Shown here in pieces: positions 1-13,300 of a stretch of 64,000 bases of DNA. The DNA lies in the NCBI GenBank assembly GCA_950295325.1, contig OX485803.1, forward strand, positions 49,863,554-49,927,553, in the 5' to 3' direction. The notes under the pieces were generated by a model. The model saw nothing but the letters and a program-made list of their open reading frames with translations, ran no database searches and was not told the origin of the DNA. Position numbers and translations under genes: made by a program. This stretch comes from Polytrichum commune (lineage: Eukaryota > Streptophyta > Polytrichopsida > Polytrichales > Polytrichaceae). The stretch's first letter is position 1. Each line of letters starts with the position of its first letter.

Positions 1-2491
1 AAAGTGAGGTCTAGGAACGGATTTAGAGATATGTTGCTTCAAAAAAACTTAGCATATTCATATGACGTCAAATTTATTTTATTTTCGTTTCTACTATGTC
101 TACGCCAATCATGTATGCCACTAATTCAAATGGGACTCCAAAAAATAAGCTAAATTGCCTAAGTGTTGATTTAAACACCCTCTACCTTAAACCAATAAAG
201 AACATCCTTATTTTTCCAAACTCCCCATAGAAGGCCTCGTGTATAAGTCACCACATAATGGCTTGGGATTTGTGGCATCTATGTAAAATCATACATTATG
301 GCTCCAAAAAAAGAAAAAAGGGGGCCCCTAAATTGGGCCTTTAATCCTAATTCTAGAATGAAATTATCTTAAAAAATCAATTACATGTTATAATATATTT
401 TATTGCATTTTCACCTTCGCAATGGGATGGGTTTACATAGACACCACGAATCCTTGCCCCACAAAAATTCAAAATACTAAAACTATTTTTATCTCATGGA
501 CTTGATTATGGACACTGTGATTATTACTTCAAAGTATTCTATGCCTGATTGTTATATATGATAACTACATTAAATATTTGTAATTAGTGTCACATGGTAT
601 TTTATGAAACTGTGGCAAATTTTCTAATGACACTTCTTATGAATAACTTTACAAGTATTGTCATCCTAACCTTTAGGTCTAGTGTGACACATGTCAAATG
701 AGTCATGTCAAAAACACCCCTTGTTTCCTGCAAGTGAGGGTTGATTGTATGATCGAAGTGCTAAGATAGATATGTCTATTCAAGCACTAGCCTTGATCAA
801 ACAACTACTTCTAGGTGCAAAATACTTGTACATTCACCTAAAACAACCGTTTGAAATATATTTCTAAGGATTGATATGACAACCCATCGGTTGGTATAGG
901 CAAGAAGTCAATGCTTACCACTTGTTCAACACTAGCGACGTTAGGTAAAACTAAAAGATCGCATTTATACCCCATGTTTGCTCTTTAGAAAAATTATTAC
1001 AAATTAAGGTTTAGTTGGATTTTATCTCATTATCATGAGATTGGATATACACACACACACACACACAAGATATGCTATTAGACTAGATTTACAACCAAGA
1101 TTTATTGCACATCAAAAGAGACCAAACATCCTGAAAGCAACTGTAAGAAACTTGCCCGCGTTATGTAGAAACAAGATGAAGTGGTATTCCAGGCTTTGTT
1201 CTAACTTGTTACAATTAAACAAAGAAAAACACACATGTCGTAAGGCATATACCTAAAGGACATAAATAGGTAACTCCAAAGACACCACCAAAGGGGGAGG
1301 GGAGGGGGGGAGGGGGTCTTGGGATCCTCCCACGCCTTTCATGGCTACCAATCCAACGAGTGTTGTGTTTGCCTCCATCGTGCGGCAATTGGACTACCTA
1401 AAACCTAATGCCACAAGTGGCTCGAATTCGGCAACTTGAGACGGGTGTGAGAATATAACCCACTTTATAAGCTCACCAATCCTAGTGGGCCCATGGGGTG
1501 GGTGCCATTGAATATCCTAGTCGGCTATGCATGCATGGACATCTTGGCCATTAGAGGATGACATCATGGATGATGATAAGTTTAAGACGAGCATGGCACG
1601 TGAGGCTCCATGTTGATGGCTTGTCATTACCATTGTCTTGTGTCTTATGTCCTAGGTCACGGTGTTGTCGGCATAACGGCCGCACGTCCTCTTCCCCTTT
1701 CTATGTTACATATGGTTCTCAACAAAATGTAGTTACATGCTTGATTTCTACTCGTAGAGTAGGTCGGGCTAGTGAAAGACCGAAAAAAATAAAAAATAAA
1801 AACTCTCGTGGGACTCGTCAAACCTATATGGGTAAAAATAATAGGTAACCATCCCCATGCCCACACATAGCTCATGGCCGATGCAAAGATAGGTCAACGA
1901 AAGGTGGAGTTTACCACCGAATTTTACCTCCGGAAAATGGCTCCAACTATTTCAATTGATGATGCTTCCTTCGGTTTTGTTCGGTTCTCATAACAAACAC
2001 TCCGTCTTGTAGAGTTTCTTGGGATTCTTTATGGACACACTATTGTCTTCTAACTCTCAGTCATTTGGACGCACCGACTAGTCAAGATTAGTGGTTCTCC
2101 GTCTCGATTCTTGTTGTTTTTATCCCTAAATTTTATGGACTTTAGAAGTGGGATTGGAGCCTTTTGATTCATCTTCTCATGCTTTGCATTTGGCACCTTG
2201 CATATAGCTAGAAGTATTTAGAAATGAGAACATAACGATTGGTTGAGGAGCCCCGAATTGTTGTGTTGTTGAAACTTGCCACCTCGCCTTATGAATATTT
2301 GTAGACGCCTTGAGGAGGGCACCTTGTGGGAGTGGAGCCGAGTTGAGGTGCCATGAATAAGGGAGGGAGGTAAATCATTGATAGGGTGGAATTTCGGCCC
2401 TTGCATTGAGATACTTTGACCTTATATATAGATGGTGAAGCGGTTAGACATGATAATAGAGGCTCATTGTTCAAATACTTGATGCCTCCAT
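1..2491. other. Intergenic DNA, no gene seen
   Basis: AT-rich sequence with only short open frames and no protein family that I recognise. A short (AC)n microsatellite lies at about 1049-1067 and a purine-rich G tract at about 1293-1317. A stretch near 590-670 resembles one near 23,110-23,190, so part of this region is dispersed repeat. Confidence 0.6.
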
Positions 2492-2494
2492 TGA

Positions 2495-3000
2495 GGGCCA
2501 CTTCACACGTGAGACTGAGAGCCCGTGACCATTACACTTCAAGCACTCTCATTGGTGGAAAAGGCGGAGCCGGTCCAAGTTCGCTACTTCACACTACGCT
2601 TGAGGGACCAACGGAGTGAGTATGTGAGTGCAAGATGGATGTAAAGCCTACATGTATTCCTGCGTGGAATCAAATGGATCATGTTTCATGGTTACTTGGA
2701 CTAACTTCAAAAACCACCTCTTGGAGGTAGGCCTGATTAAAAACCAAGAGACCATGGCACTCCGAATGCTCACAACCGTTGATTTATTCTATTTTATCAT
2801 GTGTGAGGACCCGCATGAATAGAAATTCATCGAAATAGCATTTGGTTGAGGGTTGGGTCACATGTGACTTCACACTACACTTGAGGGTCCATGACCACAC
2901 TACATGATTTTGGAGGTGTGTTGGGACGGCCTTTGGACACTTTCTTTTGGGCTCTCACAATTTCATGGTCACGGCTCTTGGCTCGTGTGTGAAGTGGCCC
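2495..3000. mobile_element. PIF/Harbinger-type MITE, TIR GGGCCACTTCACAC
   Basis: The left end reads GGGCCACTTCACAC and the right end is its perfect inverted complement. The element is flanked by a 3-bp direct repeat TGA (2492-2494 and 3001-3003). A 3-bp T-N-A target duplication and a GGGCC terminus fit the PIF/Harbinger superfamily. Its subterminal sequence resembles the larger elements at 46,977-50,851, which include a transposase relic. It has no coding capacity of its own, so it is a non-autonomous derivative. Confidence 0.75.
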
Positions 3001-3193
3001 TGAGACATTAGCTAGTGGCCTCTAACATAGTCCTTTCAACCCCAAAATCTCATACACTAAAGTGACAGCATGTAGGGTTATGTTTTCACGACCACATAAC
3101 CCAACCTTGTATTAGAGTGTTGGGTTGGCTAGGTGTGTGTGTAAGACCTTGGTCCAATCAATATCCCTGTTCTCATAGCAACAACCACCAAAA

Positions 3194-3357
3194 GAAACCT
3201 TGTCCATTGCAACTCATGGCAAGAAAATGCATAAATAATAGATTTAGTTGTTCTCCGGAGGTTTTTGGTCGCGGTTGTTATAAACCCAAACTAACATTAC
3301 TTTATGCATTTTCTCGCCATTGGTTGCAACGGATGTTTGTAATGGACAAGTTTCTCT
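3194..3357. mobile_element. Small fold-back element, copy 1
   Basis: Inverted arms: the left arm contains GAAACCTTGTCCATTGCAAC and later GGCAAGAAAATGCATAA; the right arm contains TTATGCATTTTCTCGCC and ends AATGGACAAGTTTC. The arms are imperfect and the element is about 164 bp. A diverged relative lies at about 40,853-41,080. No transposase is seen and the superfamily is unassigned. Confidence 0.55.
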
Positions 3358-3899
3358 TCACTAATATACCAATAGGTAGAATCAATGTGGGCAAGAAAAA
3401 AGCCGGAAACAACTCTTATTGATCAGAAAAATGAACTCCGTCAATTATCATTTTATGCTATTCCGATGAAAACTGAAGTAAGAACATTGAAATTGATGCA
3501 AATTTTGAGAATGCACATGGACTCCCATTTGGACTTTGGTGATTGGTGTATTATATGGAGGTGGAGATGTTTAAGCGTTGTGATCTTCAATAGGAGCACC
3601 TAACCCTATGACATTAACCTCCTTATAAATTAATACTCTGTGAATTTTTTTTCTTCGTTCGAGCATGTTAAGCGCCGCAAGTGCTCAAATTTGTCTGTCT
3701 ATAGACGCCTTTTGTCTTATGGGACGTGGTGGTAAACCACCTTTATGTATTCCTAATCCACGGAAAGACAATGAGTGGGCACTTAATTAGATGGGCCATT
3801 GATGAGAGTGACTCATGTTCGGACAAAAACTGCGCGGGAATCTAGGCTTGTCAATTTGCAACCAACTCCATGCGTTTGTTTGGTTGAAATATCAACCAC

Positions 3900-3962
3900 A
3901 TTCTCTTTCTCTCTCTCTCTTCTTCTCTCTCTCTCTTCTTCTCTCTCTCTTTCTCTCGCTCG
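3900..3962. repeat. CT-rich microsatellite
   Basis: Interrupted (CT)n/(TCTTCTCT)n pyrimidine tract of about 60 bp. Confidence 0.85.
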
Positions 3963-5195
3963 TGTTGGATATTTTGAGGGCCATAGAGAGGATGATGAAT
4001 TGATAGGTGGACCCTTCAACCCCCTTGGTCCCTCCAAATTCGGCCAAAATAATGTGTTGGTGAACTAATGTACGAAAGCCCGCTTCCCAAGGGGGTTGGC
4101 TTCTTGCAGTTCAAGAGTCGAGGTGGAATGCAAGAGGCTCGCCGATTAGTCTCTCGTGTGGCATGTGCCCAAAGCAACTTGAGCACAAGTGTGGCCCAAA
4201 CACACACCTCGTCAAATTTGGATGTATTTAAAAGCCATTTCCCAAATGGTTTCCTCGCTCTTAAATGTCCAAGTGGTTCATTCTACACCTCAAAAAATAT
4301 GCTACCACAATTTATGAATTTACACATGCTCATTTTCAAAACGTATTATGCACAAGAAAGAAATGAGGCAATTACCATTCTTTTTTGCACTTTTCAGTAA
4401 TATGAAAGTTTGGGCCTTCAAATGACAAAACACACACACCCACACATGCTGAGGAGAATTGATGGGTTTAGACTCCTATGATGACCTTCAAACCTTGTGG
4501 TACTGAATATGCGGTATCTTACACCAACAATCACTCGTTGTTGGGTACTTAACAATAATAACTTACATTATGAATCATTATAGTTGACATGGCGGAGTTA
4601 TATCATACACAATAAAGTAGAATCTATTGCAACAACCAACTTGACATTCTTCCAAAGGACGAATTCACCACCATTACATACTCACAACACGACAATAGTG
4701 TATGGGTCCTAGACAACCTCACAAAATGCTCCACTTGAAAACAAACATATGTATACATACATAAAAAATAAAATAGATCCTCGTGAAATTTTCACCAACC
4801 AAGTGACGGACCCACATCTTGGAACGATCCTTATTTATTTCCCCTTCAAAAAGGGTACCCATGACATCACATTTGACATTGACGTATCCACTTAACTCTT
4901 GGCTCTATGGTATCATTGCCACAAACCCGGGCCAAGGCCTCAAACACGTGTGTCATAAGCTAATAACATGGAGGCGCAAGCTCTACTAAGTTCTAATTGA
5001 GTGATTGTGATCGGGCATCGAATATCAATTCCATGCACACAAGTACAAAGGGAATGACACCATGGAGGCTCCGATTCCACACTCCTAGCGCTGTTGAAGC
5101 ATATAAACTCAAAGTTCGATTGACCATCCTAGTAAGTTAGAACCGCCCTCCCTAATGCATTCACCAAAGTTGGACTGCTATTTGTCTTCTTATGA

Positions 5196-5468
5196 ATGAA
5201 TGAATAAATAAATAAATAACCAACGTCGGGCAATCCGACATGAATTGGAGCCCATTGGCCCTACCCTGCTCAAGAATCCTCTTGGTGCAGGGTGGGGTTT
5301 ACTGCCTACCTTGCGGTGGGTGGGCTCTTGGCTTCCTACCTGCCTAGTTGATTTTGCCTGTCCAGTAGAGAGAGAAAGTTTCACTGCGGGAATCAAACCA
5401 CCAACCACTCCGTTCGGAAATGGGTACCTCTCCACTATCACCCAGAAGTTTAGGGTCATCTCGGACCA
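5196..5468 (-). mobile_element. tRNA-derived SINE with 12-bp target-site duplication
   Basis: A 273-bp insertion bounded by the perfect direct repeat GTCTTCTTATGA (5184-5195 and 5469-5480). Read on the minus strand it begins with a tRNA-like head. A Pol III B-box candidate GGTTTGATTCC lies at 5389-5399 (consensus GGTTCGANTCC, one C-to-T change), with a weaker A-box candidate about 30 bp upstream at 5427-5440. It ends in a (TTTA)n tail at 5196-5218 after a short GTCGG/CCGAC hairpin. Length, promoter boxes, tail and target duplication all fit a SINE. The last ~45 bp before the tail match the 3' end of the retrotransposon at 54,985-55,764, its likely enzyme donor. Confidence 0.82.
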
Positions 5469-5481
5469 GTCTTCTTATGAT

Positions 5482-5825
5482 ACCATACGGGTGTCTTAAT
5501 GAGGATTTCACATTTTCTGATACCACTAGGGTAGGAGTATTTGAAAAATACATAAAAACTGATACCATTCAAGTCTATGTACCATGTAAGAACCTTCATA
5601 TCTAAGTAAAATTGCTCTAGTACCAATATGGTTAAGAATGTGATTGACTTGATTAAGAACTCGCATGTACAAAGATTTTCTCACCTTAACATATCCACAC
5701 AATTATGAAATTTGACTAGTATTACAATTCTGATACCCACGAGTGAGTTCTTTGATACCATTATTCATGTTGATTATTGTTACCATGCATTCACAAAATA
5801 TGCCAGTCCAACATTGGTACTACCT
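5482..5825. repeat. Dispersed repeat family B, copy 1
   Basis: Co-linear with about 30,880-31,245. Both copies start near 'ataccat-cgggt', then contain a 'atttcacA..TTtctgataccact' segment and a 'accatgtaagaacctt' segment, and end near 'catgcattcaca'. No open frame, TIR or Pol III box is visible. The SINE at 5196-5468 lies immediately beside this copy. Confidence 0.6.
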
Positions 5826-6071
5826 CACCTTCCACGACTAGGAGACGTATTGCCCATATATATTTCATCCTAATGATTTTTCTTCACCCATAGTTCCATC
5901 AACGGTGAGTGAATAGGGGTGGAAAGAATAATACTCAAATCGACTCATTCATGGAGCACAATAGGATGGAATGCGGATGGAAGCATGGATAACACTAATA
6001 GAATGCAATATGTGGCCACACATGACCTAAGAAGGGCCGTGCCGCACATAAGGAATACCAACCCATAGCTA

Positions 6072-6292
6072 CACCTTTCATACCGATTCTTGTGCTTTAC
6101 CATTTGGAGTTACACGTTGCTTAAACTTTTTACTAAGAGCATCATTTTTTACAACGTAACTTACATTATGTTTCTCAATGTGCATACCGACTATTGAGGT
6201 TACATGGGTTTGAAAAAAATGGCCCTATTGATACAACGTTATGGCAACACATAACAATCCAAACGGTAAATCACCATAATAGGTGTGAATGT
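6072..6292. mobile_element. MITE family C, copy 1
   Basis: About 221 bp with imperfect inverted ends that share a TTTACC(A/G)TTTGG block. The interior (e.g. 'gtgcatacc-act') matches the element at 15,021-15,235 inside the EMF2 gene. This copy is more decayed, and no clear target duplication is seen. Confidence 0.55.
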
Positions 6293-9000
6293 GTATTGAG
6301 GGGTTAACTTTCTCTAGGGGGTAGCACGGTCAAAGAGAAATGCTAGGCATCCCGAGTTATTTCTTGAAGGGCCTTTCATGCACTTTAGGTCACCACACAT
6401 CCACCTCATGCTTTTGGTTACATGCCACATAACAAGGCCAATAAAGGGGGACAAGGAGACGACAAGATAAAATTAGGGCTTCCCAAAGAAAGAAAGGGGT
6501 GGATGAAGAGGGAACAAAGAAGACAAGGTGGGGCCGAGCACGCCTTGACCCTATTGCTTAACTCATCATATGTGAATATGAATGACATGAGCTTTAAGAA
6601 GAGACCGTGTTATGATGGGGGTAGCTAACTAACTTGATGTGTGTTTTTGGGGTTTTAGTAATCCCCTATGTGTAGTATGGCTCTAAGTCACGCAAGGTGA
6701 GTAGATACATTGATAATGGGTGCTAGTTCCATAGTGCCATATGTGATAAGCAAGTCTAGCACAAAATAATTCAAATTTTTAGCACAATGCCATGTGTTGT
6801 TTTATTGTTGGTTAGAACCTCTTCAAAAATCCATGTCAACCAAAAACTTCATATTTTTGGCACCAAAGTGTTATCACCTATGGTGGTCAAATGTCGTGTT
6901 TATTTGTTTGAGAATGCAAATCTAGGATTGGTTAGCCGCAGGTGATCATTTCAAAGCACTAACCATTTATGCATGTACTCCCCTTTAGGTCTCGTCCAAC
7001 TAGAATAAATATTGATGTAAGACAACAATCATCAAGAGACTTGAAAACTTTGGAACAATATGGTTACCTAATTCCTAGGAGAAGCAACGTATGTAGGAAT
7101 CATCACAAACTTTTAATTGTGAAATCACCCCTAGTAGTTTATAATGTGGTTGGGGTACAATCTCTATCATTCTTACATGACCACATAACATTATCCAATT
7201 GTTATCATCATTCCATTCTAATAATATCAATGACACTGCTCCACCCGGGTTTATTGGGCTAAATCTCCCAGTGCAATGTTCTCCTAAGAACATAAACAAA
7301 GTATAATTTAGAATAGAATATGGCTTATTCCCGGCCCACCCAATGTACAGACTTAGCTAAATAATATTATGAAAATTTCCAGGTTGCCTTCGTTGTAAAG
7401 TGACATGAAAATAAATTAACAAGGAAATGAACATAAACCTTATTGATACTCTAAAACCTACACTCAATTTATTTACCATGATAATTTTGCCTCCCAAAAC
7501 TTGTGGTATAATTATAATGGTCATTGCTTCAAACTTGTATAGATTCTAGGACTCCAACATGAGAGCGAATTCTTGAGCCATTGTCTAGTATATCCCCAAA
7601 CATGTGGCATCTTAGAGCCAAGTATAATGAGTCAAGTAGCCTTATATTGGTAGAATACAATTATGGACATATCCCCATATTATGATACCTCGCCATTATG
7701 CCAATGTTTCATTATTTGGGGGAGGATTTTTTTGGTTGTGAATTTTGTATATGGAGGAATTATTATTATTATTATTATTATTATTATGAGAAAATTCAGC
7801 AAAACGCAAAATAAAGGTGCCGGCTAGACGGAGTCAACCTAGGTGGCGAGTCCCATCGTCATCCGATATTATTATGGTGCCAAAGTGTTAGGGCACCCCA
7901 TATGCTAATGGAAAGTAGCAATCTAATTGACACAAGGGGCCCAACAAAGCAAGGAGGCCCATTGACCGGAAAACATCAAAACTAGGAGAATGCAAACCCC
8001 ACCGAAAGCATGTAACCAAAAGTCTAGTCTTAGTGGGCATTGGGAGGGCCAAGTAGGCCCTAGCACATATACTAGTCATCCAAATGGCGGTCCAAATTCG
8101 ATCTACTTAGGAAAAATAAAACCGACCATTTCATGTTTGTGTGTGCCCTTAACCCCCATCCAACCGCAAATGAAATCCTCAAAGTGACATGATTTTGAGC
8201 CGATTGTTGGGGCCTTAGCGGCATAGGCCCCCCTCCCTACTACTCTTGGCCTTAACATTATCACCCGCCCATAGGGATGATGCTCTTATCGACACAAAAA
8301 AAAGTCACGGTTATATTCGTTCCGAGTGATTTATGAGATTGACACATCAATCTTAATATGCTTCAAAGGAGACTAATATCTAGGAATGATTTGTGATATT
8401 TGGAGGTCCACAATCTCTCTCACGGACTTGTCACATCCTCAAACTTGATCATCAAAATTAGTGTGACCACGCAATATTTGGAAATCTATCGATTTGCGTC
8501 ACCGTCCACATCAAATACATGATTGCACAAATAGTGTTGGCCTTTCGGAAATAGTTGGGCCTAAATTGAAATGCTGATTTCTAATGGTTTTTTAGGAGTA
8601 GAAATAGTACGTGGGACCTCAAAAATAATTTTGAGAAATACATTCCGAATTGTGCTGACCTCAAAAATGCTCTGGCAAATGGATTGGAAAAAAACAAAGG
8701 AATAAGCGCAGCAAATCCCAAGCAACATCCAAATGCAAAGGACACAAGATTGATTTTTTCAAACCCCTACATCCTTGATCAGCCCCGTTTTCTGCTTCCC
8801 AGGGTTACGGTCAAACCAGGGTTTTTAGCTTAATATGTTTCTTCATAATGACCTTGAAAAGCACACAGAACTCAATCTTTAATTGCATTTGGAATCTCAT
8901 GGAACACAGGTTTAGAAACAAAGCTCGCAATTTCTTAAACAAATCTCATTGAAGTTTGAGTACCTCCTACCATGGATTTCACTAGAACGGCATTTAGGGG
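6293..9000. other. Intergenic DNA, no gene seen
   Basis: AT-rich with short random frames only. An uninterrupted (ATT)n microsatellite lies at about 7759-7787. Nothing else could be assigned. Confidence 0.6.
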
Positions 9001-10340
9001 TTTCATTAGCATACACTACCATAAATATGTCAGTCTCTGTTGTATTGCAGGGCATATTACGCAACCACCAGGTACCATTTGCAAAAACAACCAAGATGTT
9101 CCATAAGAATACAAGTATTAGTCCGAATGTAGTCTCTCCTTCACAAAACAAAGCATAAAGTTAACCACCAGATGCCATTTGCAGGAATCAATCATATAAT
9201 CAACCAAATGCCAGCAATAATAGAGTTATCCGTTAACATGACAGGACTTTTGGTCAGGAGTTCGTGGTTTTGCATAGAACAACTTCCATGTTTGGTAAGT
9301 TCTTGATGCATCCTTGGAGATATTAACAAAAGAGCATACTATTTTGATTCTCTGAGTGCCAATCTCATGTTGACATGCCAAGAGGTGCTAAAATGATTTT
9401 GGCCCTTGATGAACTAAAATAAGTTGCTTATCATTCAAACTCCTACCTCCGGTCATACACCACAAGTGGAAAGAACTTATTGATATGGTATCCAGAACAA
9501 AGGAAAATCATAGGGGCCTGACACCGGCCAAAAAGTCCCAACGAGTAGAGAGACTGTATTCTGAAAGGGACTTTCAAAAATCCAGACATGGCAGAGACCT
9601 AGAATCCTCTAGGCTTTCCAACTTCTTGTATCTGTTGAAGTCAGTCCATAGCATCAACACCCAAGAAACCTTTCGTCACATGAGAAGCTCAGAAGGAGGA
9701 CACATGGAAACAACATGATAGACATGAAACACGAGAAATCCTACAGGAGGCATCCATTCCTGGAATCGATGAATGACAAAATAAGATGCAGATAAATGAG
9801 GTTGAGCAGGACTTACGGCAACTGCAGATCATACACACATGCACAGGTTTTTCTCTTCCAACTTGCAGCACAAAAGACCTATCAGAATTGGTAATGAAAA
9901 TGAAAGTAGGTGAGGTATCAAGAGCGAGGACCTGTGGGCAATGAGTGAGTATTATTAGACCACGTCTTGAAAAGAATGTCACAGAATTTCCTACTTCAAA
10001 TGAATGATCCTGACTGAATTGCATCTTCTCAACCACAAACAGAAGTGGTCGAACTGGAGGTATGGATTAGCCTCAGTAAGACCAACCAATTCAAAACCAA
10101 TGACTATGGTTATGGTCTTCTCCATGAATCAGCAATACAATGAAACTGATCCTGAAACTAAAAAACTGAACCAAAAAAAAATTCTACACCTTGCTTTGGG
10201 TTGCAATTTCTCTGAACGCCTGTTCCCGCATTTGATAGGGAATGAAGCTTTGTAAGAGGAAAAATGGCACATACAATGAAAATCGACCTAAGCATGACAG
10301 CACAAAGTCTTTGTTGGGAGGTGATGGCAAAGGTCCATTT
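9001..10340 (-). other. 3' flank of the EMF2-like gene, possible spliced UTR
   Basis: This follows the EMF2 stop codon. On the minus strand there is a splice-acceptor-like 'ttgcccacag' near 9,935 and a donor-like 'gccgtaagtcc' near 9,818, with an open stretch between them. It may be a spliced 3' UTR or an unrelated exon. I could not connect it to a protein family. Confidence 0.3.
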
Positions 10341-13300
10341 TCAAGAAAAGTTGGCATGGTCACCATTAGGCAATTGAACATTGTGCTCAGTTGGTAATGC
10401 ATAACAGTCTACCATTGTGAGGCATTCATCTATTGTAGCCCCATCCACAAGATGATGGTTCCAAAGCTTTACAAGAAACAGCATAAAGCACCTGCACACA
10501 TAATAAATGGAATAAATGAATTTCAGATGGAAATAAGCCAGTAATAAAAAAAATCTGAAGTGCCTAATGTAGTAGGCTATAAGAATCTCTAACAAGAGAA
10601 TGTAGATTGATAAATTATTGCAGACTAGATTTGATACATCAAAGATCCATAATCAGCAGACAAACCCTAAGCATTACCAACAAGACCAGGTACACAGTAG
10701 TGGAAAAGATGTTGGCCATGCATTACAAGGTTCCAAAAGACCACTAGGAAAAGTACATACCTACAGATAAACACAGAAAAACTTATGTGCTCAATGCCAA
10801 GCATACTATCCATGAAATAACCAAATGTGGACGCTACATGACATACCAAGATAGATAGCTTAAGGAAATAAGAGCAAGGGTCTTGGGAAGACATACCTCC
10901 GTAATGATGGTTTGTTGGAAAATTTTGGCGCATGAAGCTTGGCAAACGCCTCACATGCCCATTGGCAATGTCCATCCGCGAGGACTCTGCAGGCAGACAG
11001 GCTGTTAATTCTTGACAGGCTAAAAAGAAAGTTGGCTTTACGAAAATATGTATAAAAATAAAATTCAGACTTCCAATAAATGTCAAGAAACTAAAAGCAG
11101 ATCCTCAAACTGGAAGGGATACTTCAGAGTGACATACCTTTGCTTTCGCACAAATGAGTTCCAAAGGTGCATCACTTCTTTCTCATCCATAGATACATCC
11201 ACAAAATCCTCGAGCATCTGCAAGGCCACCCACGCTTATTGTCACACACTTGTAAATCTTAGAAATTGTTGTTAATATCTTCTAAATCTCCTTAGCATGA
11301 TGTGTTAAGGAAGCACAAAAGCAACCCTCCTGCAGATAAAACCCCTGTATTCTTGGTTACTGTAGGAGAAATATAGTCATAAGTAGACAACTGCCAACAT
11401 ACTTTCCACAATCTGAGTGCGCCAACAACAATGATGCACAAGATTATAAAGTGGATCTACATGCATCCCAGCAACATTTCAGCAATGAAGAGTATAGTCA
11501 TCCTCTATAGTTACACCCACAAGCTGAAGACTCAAGAAGCTTACGAACACAAGGAAGAGAAGAGAGAAATTACCCTGCGATCCTCTAAGGTTGCCAAGTC
11601 TTCATCAAGCTCATCTTCACTGTCCCTATCAGCAAGCAGCTCTTCAGGTGCCATACGCTGCTCCACCATACATGATAATAAGGTACACCATGGTCAATAG
11701 GGAGAAAACCGTTATCATCGTACACAAACTTCAGACATTAACAGATATTCTGCAGCAACTCTTAATGCAACAGGACACAGATATATGAAAATCAACCTCA
11801 GTAAGACCAATGAGTATGGGGAAGGGCCTGAGTACAGGGCGATCCATGATGAAAGGGTCAGCCAAGGGCACTTTTGATGCAGGCGCAAAAATCATGGGAT
11901 GCCCTACATGAGAACCCTAACTTTGAAAGAGCCTTACAAGAAGAGATGACTGTTGATAAGTCACCCTAACCTTGCAGAAATGCAAGATCATTGCACTGTA
12001 AGCCAGAACTACCAGGGAAGCTATTATGCACCATGTAGTGCAATGGAAATTACAAAGAAATCCTCAACCAGATTTATACATAGGCATCAATATGGCTTTC
12101 CTAGCAAGGGGTGTTCAAAGATGTCAACAATATAAGGAACGCCTACAACCATGACATTTAAAGTGCAATTCAAGCTAAAGAATGGTACTAACCTGAGCAG
12201 TATGGGAGTGGAAGAACATCCGCTTTTGAAGAAGTAGACGACTGTCCACACCAAGAACACATGCATTAGAATATGCATATAGGCTTATATTAGTTTAGAT
12301 TGCTTCAAACATCCAATAATACTTTATGGAGACTTCTCAATCAAAAGGTAAATCTCACCTTTGTGCAGCAGGAAATGAGCAGTCACATGAACCTCTACTC
12401 TCCAAAAGTCAGGACAATGAACGGGGAGAACCGGCTACTAGTTACAGATCAACTAATTCTATTTCCCAGATTACCGATTCAAAATCAAACCTCTAGAAAA
12501 TGAACAGAACCATATTCTGGAAAAGTTCCTACTTTGAGTAAAAGTACAAGGAATATTCGAAGCAGTTTATGGAATAACTGATTGATAAAGAATAAATAAG
12601 GATAGCAACTAAGTTGGCCCAAATTTCTCCCCATTCACTGTCAGAACCATTCAAGTAACTGCAGAAGTTAAGACTTTGTGGTGTACTAATTATGACATTG
12701 ACATCATACCAGTGGTCATAAAGCAATCCCAAACAATGTAAAAGAAAAAGAGATCAGATAACATACTTCTTAGCTTCTGTTCTTTCTGCCCTTTCTGCTG
12801 CTACTTGGCGATTTTTCTCCACACGAGATCGTGCAGTAGCAGTTGGTATGAGTGGGACACCAATTTCATCAAGAGGGGCTGCAGTAGCAGCTGCGCAAAC
12901 CCCAGTAGGTATATCCTCTTCTTCAGCAGAAGCCTGACCTTCAAGCCTTGGTCTCTTTGGAGGCGACAGACCATTGGCAATCCCATAAACAGATGTCACA
13001 TCCCTCTTTTCCCCTTTCACTAGTTTCTGAGGTTTCTCAGTATTCTCATCAGATGTCTTTGCAGGATCAGTACTTGTTGCTCCATCAGAGTGGTCTTCGC
13101 TAACGGGACCTGGGAGATAGACCCCTTCCTCACGAGCAGAATTGGCCTTAGAGATGCTGCTAAAAATATTCAAGAAAGGCCTTCGGGACCTGCACAAAAA
13201 AAATCCATCATTTGTTGAAAGTTTTTAAATAGGGTGGTGCCAAACTGGTGGCTGTGACCAGAATACAATCCTCTGTATCTGCAAAAATCCAGTCCTAGCT

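Noticed and set aside
5389-5399. B-box-like sequence considered as a tRNA gene
   Set aside because: No cloverleaf or intact A box; the target duplication and TTTA tail show it is a SINE.
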